The notes beneath the pieces were generated by a model. That model searched no databases. It was not told the origin of the DNA and saw only the letters and a list, made by a program, of their open reading frames with translations. Positions 36,847-45,555 of a DNA stretch of 48,678 nt are shown here, one piece after another. The first letter of the stretch is position 1, and every line of letters starts with the position of its first letter. A program made the translations under genes and the position numbers. Source of the stretch: Planctomycetota bacterium (GTDB lineage Bacteria > Planctomycetota > UBA8108 > JACQVS01); NCBI GenBank assembly GCA_028280485.1, contig JANQLS010000149.1:1-48678 (forward strand). The letters run 5' to 3'.

Positions 36847-38517
36847 TCAGCTGCAGCCAAATTGCTGCTCGCAGCTCAGGTCATCTTCGGAGGGATCGAG
36901 CCCACACTCAATAAAGGGGGCTTGAGGAACGGATTTCCCTAAAAAGAGGAACTCGAGGAGAGTGATAGGATCAGTGATGTCCATGCGGGAATCATCATTG
37001 ACGTCGGCTGCATCTTCGCAGGTGACCTGCGGATCCCCTAAAAACAGGTAAGAAAGCAAGAAGATGGCATCCGTGATATCGAGAAGGTCATCCTCATTCA
37101 AGTAACCGCGTCGAAATCCTTCTCCTCCAGTGGGACGAGGAAAGAGGAAAAGATCGGGAGCTTCGGTCACCTGGTCTAAACCTTCAACCTCATAGCCTTT
37201 TTGGTACGAAGGGAAAAAACCCGTTTTATTAAGCCGCAACGAATAAGGCCCCGGAGGAATAGATCGAAATTGGAATCGTCCTTGATGATCGGTACGGGCA
37301 AGGTTCTGAACCGGGTCGAGGATGACTTCTACTCCTGATATCGGCTCACGGGTGAGTTCATTCACAACTCTCCCGGTGAAGTCTCCCGTTGAAAAGTAGA
37401 TCTTGCCAGAGTTGAGCTGCGGCAAAATGGAAGTTAAGCCTAAAACGAGAGCGTTGATATTTGGCTGATCACCTGTCTCATCCTCAAGCTTTAGCAGTAC
37501 ATATTCCCCGCCTTCCCTCGCGCTATCCGAAATAAGAAAATCATACCTGACCAATGACTGTCCCGTGAGGGAAGCCGTTTGAGGAGGCAACACTCGAGGA
37601 GGGTCTCGAGGAATGGGGTAGTCGAAGATGACACCGGCGGCAGCTCGGGCAAGAGTTAAAGTGTAAGAAGGATCGAGTTCTGTTGAGAAGAAATCAATAT
37701 TGGCTTGATTCCCAAAATGAGCTGCGACATCCGTTCCATGTAAAGTAGCTTGTTCGAGCGTCAAGCGTTCTTTCTCGAAGACCATGTTGATCTGGTATCC
37801 CCTCAGGGGCTGGCTATGTCGAGCGTGAACGAAAGTCGTGGCCCGAAGACCCGGGAAGGACTGCACAGACTCCATCGTCAATGCTTCCTGAGTTTCTATC
37901 GTAAATATTCCATCGATCTTAAACGGGTTGATGCTTTGGCCTTTGTGAGAAAACCGATTGAATAATGGGGGATCGAATAATTCGTCTTGAAAGGTAACGG
38001 GGTAATCCCCAACTGCAGCCTCCGATAAAATATCGAAATAGAGCCACGCGAGAGTATGAGGAGGGCCGTCAGCTTGAGTCGGTGGTATCTCTTTATACTC
38101 AATCGGGTGAGAATAGCTTAGGATGACCCCTAAGGCTCCGTGCCCTTTTTCAGTGTCACTTTTTTGAATATAAAAATCGGGCTCGATAGGCTCTAAAGCC
38201 GTTCCTAATTTTGAAAAGCCAATCCAACGCAAAACTTCGGTCGGATAAGTGACACTCAGTGAAAAACCATGAAGCTCGACTCCATCGTGACGTCCTTGAA
38301 TTCGAATCCCCACTCGACGGTCACCAGGTTCACCTCGGGCATCTCCCATCTGCAATACGTTTTCAGCAAAGGTGATCGATGAACTCAAAGTGAAGTAAAG
38401 ACAAAGCCCGAACAACAAACCTTTCAATTCAATTGAAGAACAGGTTCGAAGGAACTTGCTATAATTAATAATGGAATTCGACTTCATCGATGAAATTGAT
38501 GTGAGCTGGATTTTCAT
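36847..38517 (-). CDS. Secreted cohesin-like/CarboxypepD_reg protein with dockerin tail
   Basis: This 556-residue protein starts with a long N-region and a hydrophobic signal (about 33-50). Two beta-rich cohesin-like modules (about 55-215 and 215-375) are followed by a carboxypeptidase-regulatory-like domain (FTGRVVNELTREPISGVEVI, about 380-455), then a dockerin-type double EF-hand (YLNEDDLLDITDAI and DVNDDSRMDITDPI) and a Cys tail (IECGLDPSEDDLSCEQQFGC). It has the same tail plan as the other two dockerin proteins here and the same two-module front as 21392-22732. An extracellular structural role is likely. Some 197 gene-free bases separate it from the divergent glycosyltransferase gene. Confidence 0.78.
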   Translation of the reverse strand: MKIQLTSISSMKSNSIINYSKFLRTCSSIELKGLLFGLCLYFTLSSSITFAENVLQMGDARGEPGDRRVGIRIQGRHDGVELHGFSLSVTYPTEVLRWIGFSKLGTALEPIEPDFYIQKSDTEKGHGALGVILSYSHPIEYKEIPPTQADGPPHTLAWLYFDILSEAAVGDYPVTFQDELFDPPLFNRFSHKGQSINPFKIDGIFTIETQEALTMESVQSFPGLRATTFVHARHSQPLRGYQINMVFEKERLTLEQATLHGTDVAAHFGNQANIDFFSTELDPSYTLTLARAAAGVIFDYPIPRDPPRVLPPQTASLTGQSLVRYDFLISDSAREGGEYVLLKLEDETGDQPNINALVLGLTSILPQLNSGKIYFSTGDFTGRVVNELTREPISGVEVILDPVQNLARTDHQGRFQFRSIPPGPYSLRLNKTGFFPSYQKGYEVEGLDQVTEAPDLFLFPRPTGGEGFRRGYLNEDDLLDITDAIFLLSYLFLGDPQVTCEDAADVNDDSRMDITDPITLLEFLFLGKSVPQAPFIECGLDPSEDDLSCEQQFGCS

Positions 38518-38714
38518 ATTTCAATTTATTTGGGGGAGACCTACAGTTTAACTCAAAAGAGTTTTCTACACCATGTAAAGCAATCCAAGAATTCCATTCG
38601 CCTCCGTCTCAATTTACAGGGTTAGAGATTTAAACAGGATGATATCGTCAGCCCAAATAAGCCGTAGTTCTTTAAAGTTCAGGACTTAGGATTAAATCTT
38701 TTCACTTACGCTCC

Positions 38715-39422
38715 ATGAGTAACTCCCCGTACCACTCCATCAGTTTCATCACTTGCCTGTACCAAATCGAACGTTATAAAGCATGTCAAGCTTCGATTGA
38801 ATCTTTAGATTCAGCTGGGTTTCATATTCAACGCATCGCGCTTCCAGAGGAAGATCGTTCCTCCGCAGCCGAACGCTACAATCGTGCTTGGGATGCATCG
38901 GAGTCGGATCTAATTGTTTTTTGTCATGAAGATGTCGAGTTCCCATCGAACTGGTTGGAACAACTCAAGAAGAATTTAAATCAACTTCAAGAAGACAAAG
39001 TTCACTGGGGACTTCTCGGCCCGATGGGAAGACAAAGAAAGAATTTCTTTGGCTCTTATGCTGATCCCGACCAAACCGTTTTTCATGGCCCTCTTCCGGC
39101 TGAAGTCGATTCTTTAGACGAAATGTGTTTAATTGTTCGAAGAGATCTTCCTCTTCGTTTTGACCCTAAGCTAGGTGGGTACCATTTATATGGGGTTGAT
39201 CTCGCGATTCAGTGTCGCATGGAGGATTACAAAGTCTTGGCGATCGATCAATTCTTACAACACCACACCGAAACGCGGGGAAACGTATCTCGCCCTCCGG
39301 AATACCATCAGATCAAAAAGCGCCTGCAGAAAAAATGGCGTTGGAAAACATCAAAGATCGGCAAGCAAATTGGCACGACGAGCGGTCAAATTCATTTAGG
39401 TTGGTATAAGGGTTGGTTTTGA
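38715..39422 (+). CDS. Glycosyltransferase, StrF-like (Glyco_tranf_2_5)
   Basis: This is a compact 235-residue GT-A-fold protein. The N-terminal strand SISFITCLYQIERY, the metal-binding region VFCHEDVEFP and the block GGYHLYGVDLAIQ near residue 155 match the StrF-like glycosyltransferase family. There is no membrane segment. It is a single gene between divergent and convergent neighbours, and a family C repeat follows 28 bases after its stop. Donor and acceptor sugars are unknown. Confidence 0.75.
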   Translation: MSNSPYHSISFITCLYQIERYKACQASIESLDSAGFHIQRIALPEEDRSSAAERYNRAWDASESDLIVFCHEDVEFPSNWLEQLKKNLNQLQEDKVHWGLLGPMGRQRKNFFGSYADPDQTVFHGPLPAEVDSLDEMCLIVRRDLPLRFDPKLGGYHLYGVDLAIQCRMEDYKVLAIDQFLQHHTETRGNVSRPPEYHQIKKRLQKKWRWKTSKIGKQIGTTSGQIHLGWYKGWF

Positions 39423-39450
39423 TTTTGCATTAACCCAATAAATTATTTCT

Positions 39451-39582
39451 GTAGGGGCGTCCCTCGTGGGCGCCCGCTTCCCTGAACAACAGAGTTGCTA
39501 TTAAATTAATGAATTAAATAGCGCTTCAAGGATTCGGGCAGGCCCGATTTTGGCGCAAGCCATTAACAGGCCCTGCCCCTAC
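39451..39582. repeat. Inverted repeat of GTAGGGGC type (family C)
   Basis: GTAGGGGC (39451-39458) and its complement (39575-39582) bound a GC-rich element with internal partial symmetries (GGCGTCCC...GGGCGCCC, and GGGCAGGCCC). The right end carries the TAG stop of the terpene-cyclase gene on the minus strand. It lies between convergent genes and may serve as a terminator. Confidence 0.7.
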
Positions 39583-41441
39583 AAATTGGGGGCACCCTCC
39601 AACCATTTCTTCACCCGTCCCAAGGCCGAGACCGTAAAAATCTGCGGGTACAGTTTTTCGTAATACCAAAGATTAGCGAAATAAAATCCAATGGGTGAAG
39701 GCTCTTTCCAAGATTGATCTTCTACTTTATCTAACAACCATCTAAGGCCATCGAATAACTTCTCTTGATTCCCCCACCCTAACTCTGAATGGAAGTAAGT
39801 TAAGACTTCAATACTGAGCGCGGTCTCTTCGATGCTCGAAGCACTGTTAGCATCCCCTCCTCCCCAACCGCCGTCTTCAGCCTGGACGGAATAAAGAAAA
39901 TCGATGGCCGATTGACAACTCCGTTTTACCTCAGCATTTTCTTCACAGTAAGGTAACAGGGCGGTTAAAACTCGAGTGGTACCGAAGACTCGGTTTTTAA
40001 ATCCCTCACAATCTTGATTCCCGAACCAAAGGGGCAGCCAAGAACCATCGGTCTCTTGAACTTGGATTAAATAGCGAATTCCCTTTTGAATGCTCTCTTT
40101 TAATTTGTGCCTAAATTCAGAACCCAATAAATCATCATTAGAATGAAATCGCTCGAAAGCTCGGATCGCATGAGCGGTTAAATCTGCCCCACTCCGATCG
40201 AAGGGTAACTTTCCCCAGCCTCGACAAAAAGTGGGAATGCCCCCATCTCGATTTTGTAAATCGAGGAGCCACTGAAGTCCCTTTTGGAGTGATTCACTTA
40301 GCGATGAGTCTTTCGAGTTTCCTAACTCCCCTAAGGCTAACAAAGCACCCGCTGTATCATCCGCATCGGGAACTCCACCGGGTAAATGCGTCCACGCCCA
40401 AGCTCCTGGTTGTGCTTGAGTGTAGGGATGAATCGAGGTGTACTGCTGGTCGAGCAAGCAAGCTTTCACTTGATCCCGTTTTCCAGAGTTCAACTCGTCG
40501 ATATCGTCGTGGTGACTCAATGCGTTCACCGACAAAGTCGTCACCCAAGTGGCTAAGTGAGTATCGATCGGCCAACTGCCATCCGGGCGAACGCTGTTCC
40601 TTAAAAATTCCGCCCCGAGCTGAGTCACTTCGTGCTCTTCTTCTCCCGCTCCCACCAGACTCATCGTTACAAATGAAGTCAGGGGGATCGCCTCTAAGAA
40701 CCCTCCATTAGTAGGTTGAGTTGAAGACAAAACCTTTAAGGATTTCTTAGTTAGTGCTGCCTTAAGCGGTGATAGGATCCAATTTTTCTTCTTGGACCTT
40801 CGATAGTGAACTAATCCCATGGCAATCAGCGCCGGCAAGGCGTAACTCACCACGGGAAGTCCCACAAACTTAAACGTCGCATGTGGCAAAGTGGCTAAGT
40901 AAAAAGGGAGCGCAGGGAAGAGATTCCAACCCGATTCGTCATCGCCCAAGCAACCCGCTAAGGTTGTTAATGTGAGAATGGGAACAGAAAAGGTTTTATC
41001 TTCACCGTAGATCCTGGTGATTGCCGCGGCCAACTCTTTGGGTCTCACACTCCCAGCTTGAGATTCGATCCAAATTTGAGACGAGGCGATGCTAGATTGA
41101 GCCTCAGGAAAGATGTCTTTAAAAAAAGATAAGGTGGCCCAAGCTAATGTCGTCGTGGGCAAATTACTGTGACTTTTAACAGTGTCTCCCCAACCCCCAT
41201 CGGAATTAGCGTTTTCACAAAGCCAACGCAAACCGCCTAAAACGAAGCTTTGGTGCCGAGGATCGCCCTTTGTTTTATCGAGTAAACCTAATGCGAACGA
41301 AGCCGTGGCAGTGGAGAGAGCACTCGTTGAAAGCTCACCATCCCAGTAACCATCTCGATTACGTTCAGAAAGCAAGGCTTGACGAGTGACCGCGCAGGCA
41401 GAGTTGATCCGATCGAGGATACCCGGCTCGATAAAGTCCAT
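39579..41441 (-). CDS. Class II terpene cyclase, squalene-hopene-cyclase-like
   Basis: This 620-residue two-domain alpha-barrel protein carries the class II cyclase proton-donor motif D-A-D-D (about 359-362, in GGVPDADDTAGALLALG) preceded by GAWAWTHLP, and many QW-like motifs (SDGGWGD, RPDGSWP, DGSWLPLW, EDGGWGGGD). The family protonates a terminal isoprene and cyclises squalene or a prenyl diphosphate. No squalene synthase gene is near, but a prenyl diphosphate synthase is three genes upstream, so a prenyl diphosphate is a plausible substrate. True hopene synthase remains possible. The first codon is taken as ATG (a GTG precedes it directly). It is the last gene of the cluster, and its TAG stop comes from a family C repeat. 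Confidence 0.82.
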   Translation of the reverse strand: MDFIEPGILDRINSACAVTRQALLSERNRDGYWDGELSTSALSTATASFALGLLDKTKGDPRHQSFVLGGLRWLCENANSDGGWGDTVKSHSNLPTTTLAWATLSFFKDIFPEAQSSIASSQIWIESQAGSVRPKELAAAITRIYGEDKTFSVPILTLTTLAGCLGDDESGWNLFPALPFYLATLPHATFKFVGLPVVSYALPALIAMGLVHYRRSKKKNWILSPLKAALTKKSLKVLSSTQPTNGGFLEAIPLTSFVTMSLVGAGEEEHEVTQLGAEFLRNSVRPDGSWPIDTHLATWVTTLSVNALSHHDDIDELNSGKRDQVKACLLDQQYTSIHPYTQAQPGAWAWTHLPGGVPDADDTAGALLALGELGNSKDSSLSESLQKGLQWLLDLQNRDGGIPTFCRGWGKLPFDRSGADLTAHAIRAFERFHSNDDLLGSEFRHKLKESIQKGIRYLIQVQETDGSWLPLWFGNQDCEGFKNRVFGTTRVLTALLPYCEENAEVKRSCQSAIDFLYSVQAEDGGWGGGDANSASSIEETALSIEVLTYFHSELGWGNQEKLFDGLRWLLDKVEDQSWKEPSPIGFYFANLWYYEKLYPQIFTVSALGRVKKWLEGAPNL

Positions 41442-41452
41442 CACGATTCAAC

Positions 41453-42712
41453 TCAAGTCGAGGAAGAGGAGGCTTCTCGAAGAAGGGCAGGAGCGGAGTT
41501 CGTCTCGTGATCTTTCCCTTGGTAAACACCAAAGTCGTTGAACCAATATTTTTTCGCGAAGCGATAGAGGAAGTTTTTCTCAGGCACTTCCTGACCCGGA
41601 TGGTACTGGGAATATCGTACCGTCATCGCTTGTAATTCAGCCATCGCTGTTTTGCGAGCCGTAGAATCTTTAGCGCCGTGTTTTTTTACGAGCTCTTGAA
41701 GCAAATCAGGACGTTCTAAAACGATGCAACCCCGTGTAGTATCTTGAGCTAACTCCCGAAAGTCTTTTAAGAATTCCGATTCAATAAATTTCTCGGGCAG
41801 AGTTTTATCCGTGGTGTGAATGTTTTCTTTCGAGAACTGAATGATGGGACAAGGTTCGATATCGCCCCAGGGATTGATGTGATGGCTGATCCCATTTGCT
41901 GCAGGGCAAAGAGCTTGCCCTTGACCGTCAAAGTAAGCATCGATAATACCGATGGGCTTTCGGGCGCGCATATCGACCACAAACTCCCTCGCTTGTCGAT
42001 GCTGTTCCGGCCGTAAACTCAATTGAGGATTCGCATCGGGCCCCATCGGTCGATAGACGTGAAACCAAGTGTAGTGAACCCCCATTTCAATCAAACGGTC
42101 GATCCACGACTCTTGCATCAAATCATCAATATTTGTTTGGCAAACGCTGGTACAGACTCCAGTAATAATTTTTTCTTTTAAACAGTTATCGAGACCTTTG
42201 AGGGTTTTCTTATAAACACCATCTCGCCCGCGACGTTCGTCACTGACAATTTCGTTTCCTTCGATACTGATCAAGGGAGTCGCATTCCCGGCTTTACGCA
42301 GGCGTTTCGCCACTTCTTCCGTGATAAATTGCCCATTGGTAAAAATTTGAAAATAACAATCGGGATGATCTTCGATGATGTCTAAAAGCTCGGGATGCAT
42401 GAAGGGCTCTCCCCCCACAAGTCCGAAGAAGACATTTCCCATCGCCTTGGATTCACGAATTAATCGATCCATCGCCTCGCGATCGATCGTTTCTTGCTCG
42501 TGGGCGACATCCACCCAACAGCCCTGACAGCGCAGGTTACAACTGTTGATGATCGAGACGTAAAGAAATGGAGGAAAGTACTGCCCCTTCTTCAATCGTT
42601 TCTTATGGCGTTGAACGGAACGCATACCTTTCCAACCCATCAAATAAGCCAACTTGAAGGCCGAACGTAAATCGGTCCCAAACAAGAATCTTTTGGCCAT
42701 TTGAAAATACAT
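41453..42712 (-). CDS. Radical SAM protein with SPASM-like C-terminal Cys
   Basis: This 419-residue radical SAM enzyme has the [4Fe-4S] motif CNLRCQGC (about 64-71), then GGEPF and a TIM-barrel core to about 290. Further Cys residues in QALCPAANG, EPCPII and RGCIV suggest an additional cluster or SPASM-like extension. It does not look like HpnH, whose motif differs. It lies between two prenyltransferase/cyclase-fold genes with gaps of 11 and 22 bases, so it probably modifies the isoprenoid product or a protein of this pathway. The reaction is unknown. Confidence 0.85.
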   Translation of the reverse strand: MYFQMAKRFLFGTDLRSAFKLAYLMGWKGMRSVQRHKKRLKKGQYFPPFLYVSIINSCNLRCQGCWVDVAHEQETIDREAMDRLIRESKAMGNVFFGLVGGEPFMHPELLDIIEDHPDCYFQIFTNGQFITEEVAKRLRKAGNATPLISIEGNEIVSDERRGRDGVYKKTLKGLDNCLKEKIITGVCTSVCQTNIDDLMQESWIDRLIEMGVHYTWFHVYRPMGPDANPQLSLRPEQHRQAREFVVDMRARKPIGIIDAYFDGQGQALCPAANGISHHINPWGDIEPCPIIQFSKENIHTTDKTLPEKFIESEFLKDFRELAQDTTRGCIVLERPDLLQELVKKHGAKDSTARKTAMAELQAMTVRYSQYHPGQEVPEKNFLYRFAKKYWFNDFGVYQGKDHETNSAPALLREASSSST

Positions 42713-42734
42713 AAGTCGTCGCCTCGAATTTTTC

Positions 42735-43625
42735 TTAATAGACAGCCAAGTGACCTAAAGCCAATAAGCCGTAGTAGGTGTATTCAACATCAAGATCATT
42801 ATCGACCCAATTTCCGTGAAAGGAACCTTTGTTCGTCCACAGGGTATCGATGAAATCTAAACAAGAGTCCACTTGATCCTTCACCGAAACTCGGAGAGTC
42901 GACAATGCGTGTAAAGCAACCGCAGTCGAAAGCAAATCGGGCATGGGAGCGCCCTTCAGTGCGAAAAAGCCTCCTTCTTCATGGTAGAGACTCTTAAGCC
43001 ATTCTCCCGTTTCGGGCCGTTGCTCAGCTTCTAAACCATGAAGCAAAGAAACCGCCGCGGAAGTAGCGGGAGTGTTCCCTTGAACCATCGAAGGCTCATT
43101 CGCGTAACCGCCATCGGGAGTTTCCATTTTCTTTAAAAATTCTAACACCGAGTCGCGCCACTTGAACTCAACGCCTAAATCTTGACACATCCCCAAAGCC
43201 ATAAAACAACCGTAAACGGTTCCTTGGGGTTGATCAAATTCTCCATGGAATCCACCATCGGGAGTTCGAAAGGCTTCAAGATTATGAAGCAGGCCGGCTT
43301 TCAGTTCGGGGTCAACCGATGATGAACCTGGCATCACTCCATGACAACGAGCTAGGCACGATAAGTGAACAAGGTCTAAACCATTACCAACGCCGTAAGG
43401 ATCTAAAAACTCATTTAAGTTCTCACGGGGATCTTCTTCTTGAAGCGCCAGTCGACCTTCTAAACCGAAAACAGTGTAATAGAGATCCGACTTTCCCTCT
43501 CGATCGGGGTAACCTCCATCATCAGCGCGCTTCGAGCGTAAGTAATCTAAGACGAGTTCAGAGGAATCACCCAGCAGCTTTGGTGCCAGCCTCGCTACTT
43601 GGAGCATTTCGAGTCTCAAACTCAT
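42735..43625 (-). CDS. Single-domain prenyltransferase/squalene-oxidase-repeat protein
   Basis: The 296-residue protein is one alpha-alpha barrel of the protein-prenyltransferase-beta / cyclase fold, with repeated QW-like blocks (RADDGGYPD, TPDGGFHGE, TPDGGYANE, HEEGGFFAL) and a C-terminal DVEYTYYGLLALGHL. No DxDD motif is seen, so it is probably not a class II cyclase. It could be a prenyl transferase subunit or a partner of the larger cyclase. The start is uncertain: the ATG at 43625 overlaps the upstream gene by 59 bases, and 43607 or a TTG at 43667 are alternatives. The overlap implies translational coupling to the prenyl synthase. Confidence 0.8.
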   Translation of the reverse strand: MSLRLEMLQVARLAPKLLGDSSELVLDYLRSKRADDGGYPDREGKSDLYYTVFGLEGRLALQEEDPRENLNEFLDPYGVGNGLDLVHLSCLARCHGVMPGSSSVDPELKAGLLHNLEAFRTPDGGFHGEFDQPQGTVYGCFMALGMCQDLGVEFKWRDSVLEFLKKMETPDGGYANEPSMVQGNTPATSAAVSLLHGLEAEQRPETGEWLKSLYHEEGGFFALKGAPMPDLLSTAVALHALSTLRVSVKDQVDSCLDFIDTLWTNKGSFHGNWVDNDLDVEYTYYGLLALGHLAVY

Positions 43626-45297
43626 TGCACCAACCTTTGATCTGGGTGTCATTGAAGATTTTGCCAATCACACGTCTCAGAAGACCTTTGAGGTTGGGAT
43701 TTTCTAAATCCCAAAGCGAGCGAATCGCTTCTTCTTTGTAGCCTTCTTGAAGCTCTCGCGAGCGCGAGACCGCGCCGAGCTCTAAGAGTTCTTCTCTTAA
43801 GCTATCGATTGAAAAGTCTTCAATTTGATCGATTTCACGTCGCCAGATTTTGGCGAGACGTTTCTTGGCATCTCCCTTAGCCCTTTCATGAGCGATGGCC
43901 ATGGGCAAGGTAGGACGAAGTGCTAAAAGATCACTGGCTTCAGCGTCTTCAGCTAAATCATCGAGGTCGTCACGAACTTGGTAAGCTAATCCCAAGGATC
44001 GACTGTAACGAGCGATGACATCTAATGTCTTTTCATTCGCACCGGCATAGAGAGCACCTAATCTTAGAGCGACATCGAATGCTGGTGATGTTTTACGTTC
44101 AAAAATTCTTAGGACTTCAGTCGATTTTAAAACCTCAGGATTTCGTGCCCAAGATAACTCGGCTCCCTGACCTAAGCAGAGAGTGCGATGTCCAAGACTT
44201 GCGGCTTGAAGTAACTTGACTCGCGTTTCAGCGTCGACTTCGCTCTCAGCCAGTAAGCGATAACCTTCACCTAAAAGGTAATCCCCAATATTCAAGGCGA
44301 CAGGTACGCCGTGTTCGGTGTGAAGCGTATCTTCGCCGTAACGGGTTTCGTCTTCATCTTCGATATCGTCGTGGATCAAAGAGGCTTTGTGGAAACACTC
44401 AACGGCAACTGCGACTCTTCTGAGATCGTAGGGAATATCACCCGTTGGATCATCGCTCAATGCTTGGCGAGCTGCGACCGTGAGGAAGGGACGCCAGCGT
44501 TTCCCGGCGCGAGCCAACCATTCGTGACCTACTTTTTCAGTTTCCGTTTCGGGTTGACCTAAAAGATCGGCTAATTGATCGGGACTGAACCAAGAATCGA
44601 CTTCTTCTCTCAAGCCCGTTAGATCCATCCGGTGGGTGCGATCTTCACTGGTTAAGTGAATGACGTCCCAAATCCATTCGGTATCAACCGTCGTGTCGAG
44701 GCAATCATCTTGCAACAAAGGAATAGCCACACCAGGGACGGCTCCTGCTTCCATATAAGGGAAGGCGCGTTCGAGCACGCTGATACAACTAACACCAACG
44801 ATCGCATCGATTTTTCCGGTTTCGATGATCGCCATCACGATAGGTGAGCCTTCAGCTACGAGTACGGCGTAACCCAGTTTCTCCGCTTCGGTTTGTAAGT
44901 CTTGAATGGAACACATTCCACACTTCTTACAGAGTAAGCCGAATTCATCGAAGGGTGCCGGACAGTGAGCTTCCACCCGCAAGCATTTGGGAAGAAGGAG
45001 TAAACGGCGGTTGTAAGGAATCGCAGCTAAGGTTTCTCGCCAAAGCTCGTTGTTCATGAGGATGGCGACGTATTCGAGATACTTCTCATCGACATCGTAG
45101 TCCTTACAGAAGGTCTTACTGATCTCTCGGAGCTCCTCTAAGGGAATCGGAGGAACGAGAGCTGATTCCTTCGTAAATTGGCGAATCTTCTCTAAAACCT
45201 CTTCGCGCTCGGGGCGCGTTTGAGGGATGTTGGCTTGAGGCGCTCGATCATTTTGAATCGGTACCTGAGGTGGAAGAATGTTTAAATTGAATTCCAC
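43567..45297 (-). CDS. DUF116-polyprenyl diphosphate synthase fusion
   Basis: This 576-residue fusion has an N-terminal DUF116 domain (about 60-215) showing PKCLR, HCPAP and CKKCGMC (Cys105, 112, 123, 126 and 129, a probable metal or Fe-S site) and VAEGSPIV. The C-terminal trans-isoprenyl diphosphate synthase (about 255-550) has DDIED (310-314) and DDLDD (443-447). Residues four and five before the first Asp-rich motif are small (Ser306, Ala305), which in this family favours C20 or longer products. It starts with GTG behind a GGGAG Shine-Dalgarno. The role of DUF116 is unknown. The next gene overlaps its 3' end. Confidence 0.87.
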   Translation of the reverse strand: MEFNLNILPPQVPIQNDRAPQANIPQTRPEREEVLEKIRQFTKESALVPPIPLEELREISKTFCKDYDVDEKYLEYVAILMNNELWRETLAAIPYNRRLLLLPKCLRVEAHCPAPFDEFGLLCKKCGMCSIQDLQTEAEKLGYAVLVAEGSPIVMAIIETGKIDAIVGVSCISVLERAFPYMEAGAVPGVAIPLLQDDCLDTTVDTEWIWDVIHLTSEDRTHRMDLTGLREEVDSWFSPDQLADLLGQPETETEKVGHEWLARAGKRWRPFLTVAARQALSDDPTGDIPYDLRRVAVAVECFHKASLIHDDIEDEDETRYGEDTLHTEHGVPVALNIGDYLLGEGYRLLAESEVDAETRVKLLQAASLGHRTLCLGQGAELSWARNPEVLKSTEVLRIFERKTSPAFDVALRLGALYAGANEKTLDVIARYSRSLGLAYQVRDDLDDLAEDAEASDLLALRPTLPMAIAHERAKGDAKKRLAKIWRREIDQIEDFSIDSLREELLELGAVSRSRELQEGYKEEAIRSLWDLENPNLKGLLRRVIGKIFNDTQIKGWCNEFETRNAPSSEAGTKAAG

Positions 45298-45453
45298 GAG
45301 TGCGATCTCCCGGTTAGAGAGCTACTGTTGTCTCTCGAACCCAGTCTAATGTTCGGTTTATCTCAGAGTGAAAAGCTTAAGTTCCCAGCGACTCATTACA
45401 GTCACTAAGGATTGGAACCCTTCTTCTCACGGTAGGTTCATGATTAATTTCGG

Positions 45454-45482
45454 CCTATACACTGAAGAAGCTTGTCCCTCAA
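45454..45482 (-). promoter_or_regulatory. Possible promoter for the isoprenoid half of the cluster
   Basis: Within the 258-base gap between the ferredoxin and prenyl-synthase genes, TTGAGG (45482-45477) and TATAGG (45459-45454) lie 17 bases apart on the minus strand, about 145 bases upstream of the GTG start. The spacing is ideal and the hexamers moderate; this is a visual match only. The rest of the gap holds nothing recognised. Confidence 0.35.
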
Positions 45483-45555
45483 GATCATAAGCCAACCCAC
45501 ATTATGACTTAAACTCAGCCCAAGTGGGGAATATTTCTGGTCGAATCCTGCGAAA

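Noticed and set aside
41453..42712. HpnH (adenosyl hopene synthase)
   Set aside because: The Cys motif and C-terminal Cys pattern differ from HpnH, and no other hopanoid genes except the cyclase-like protein are nearby.
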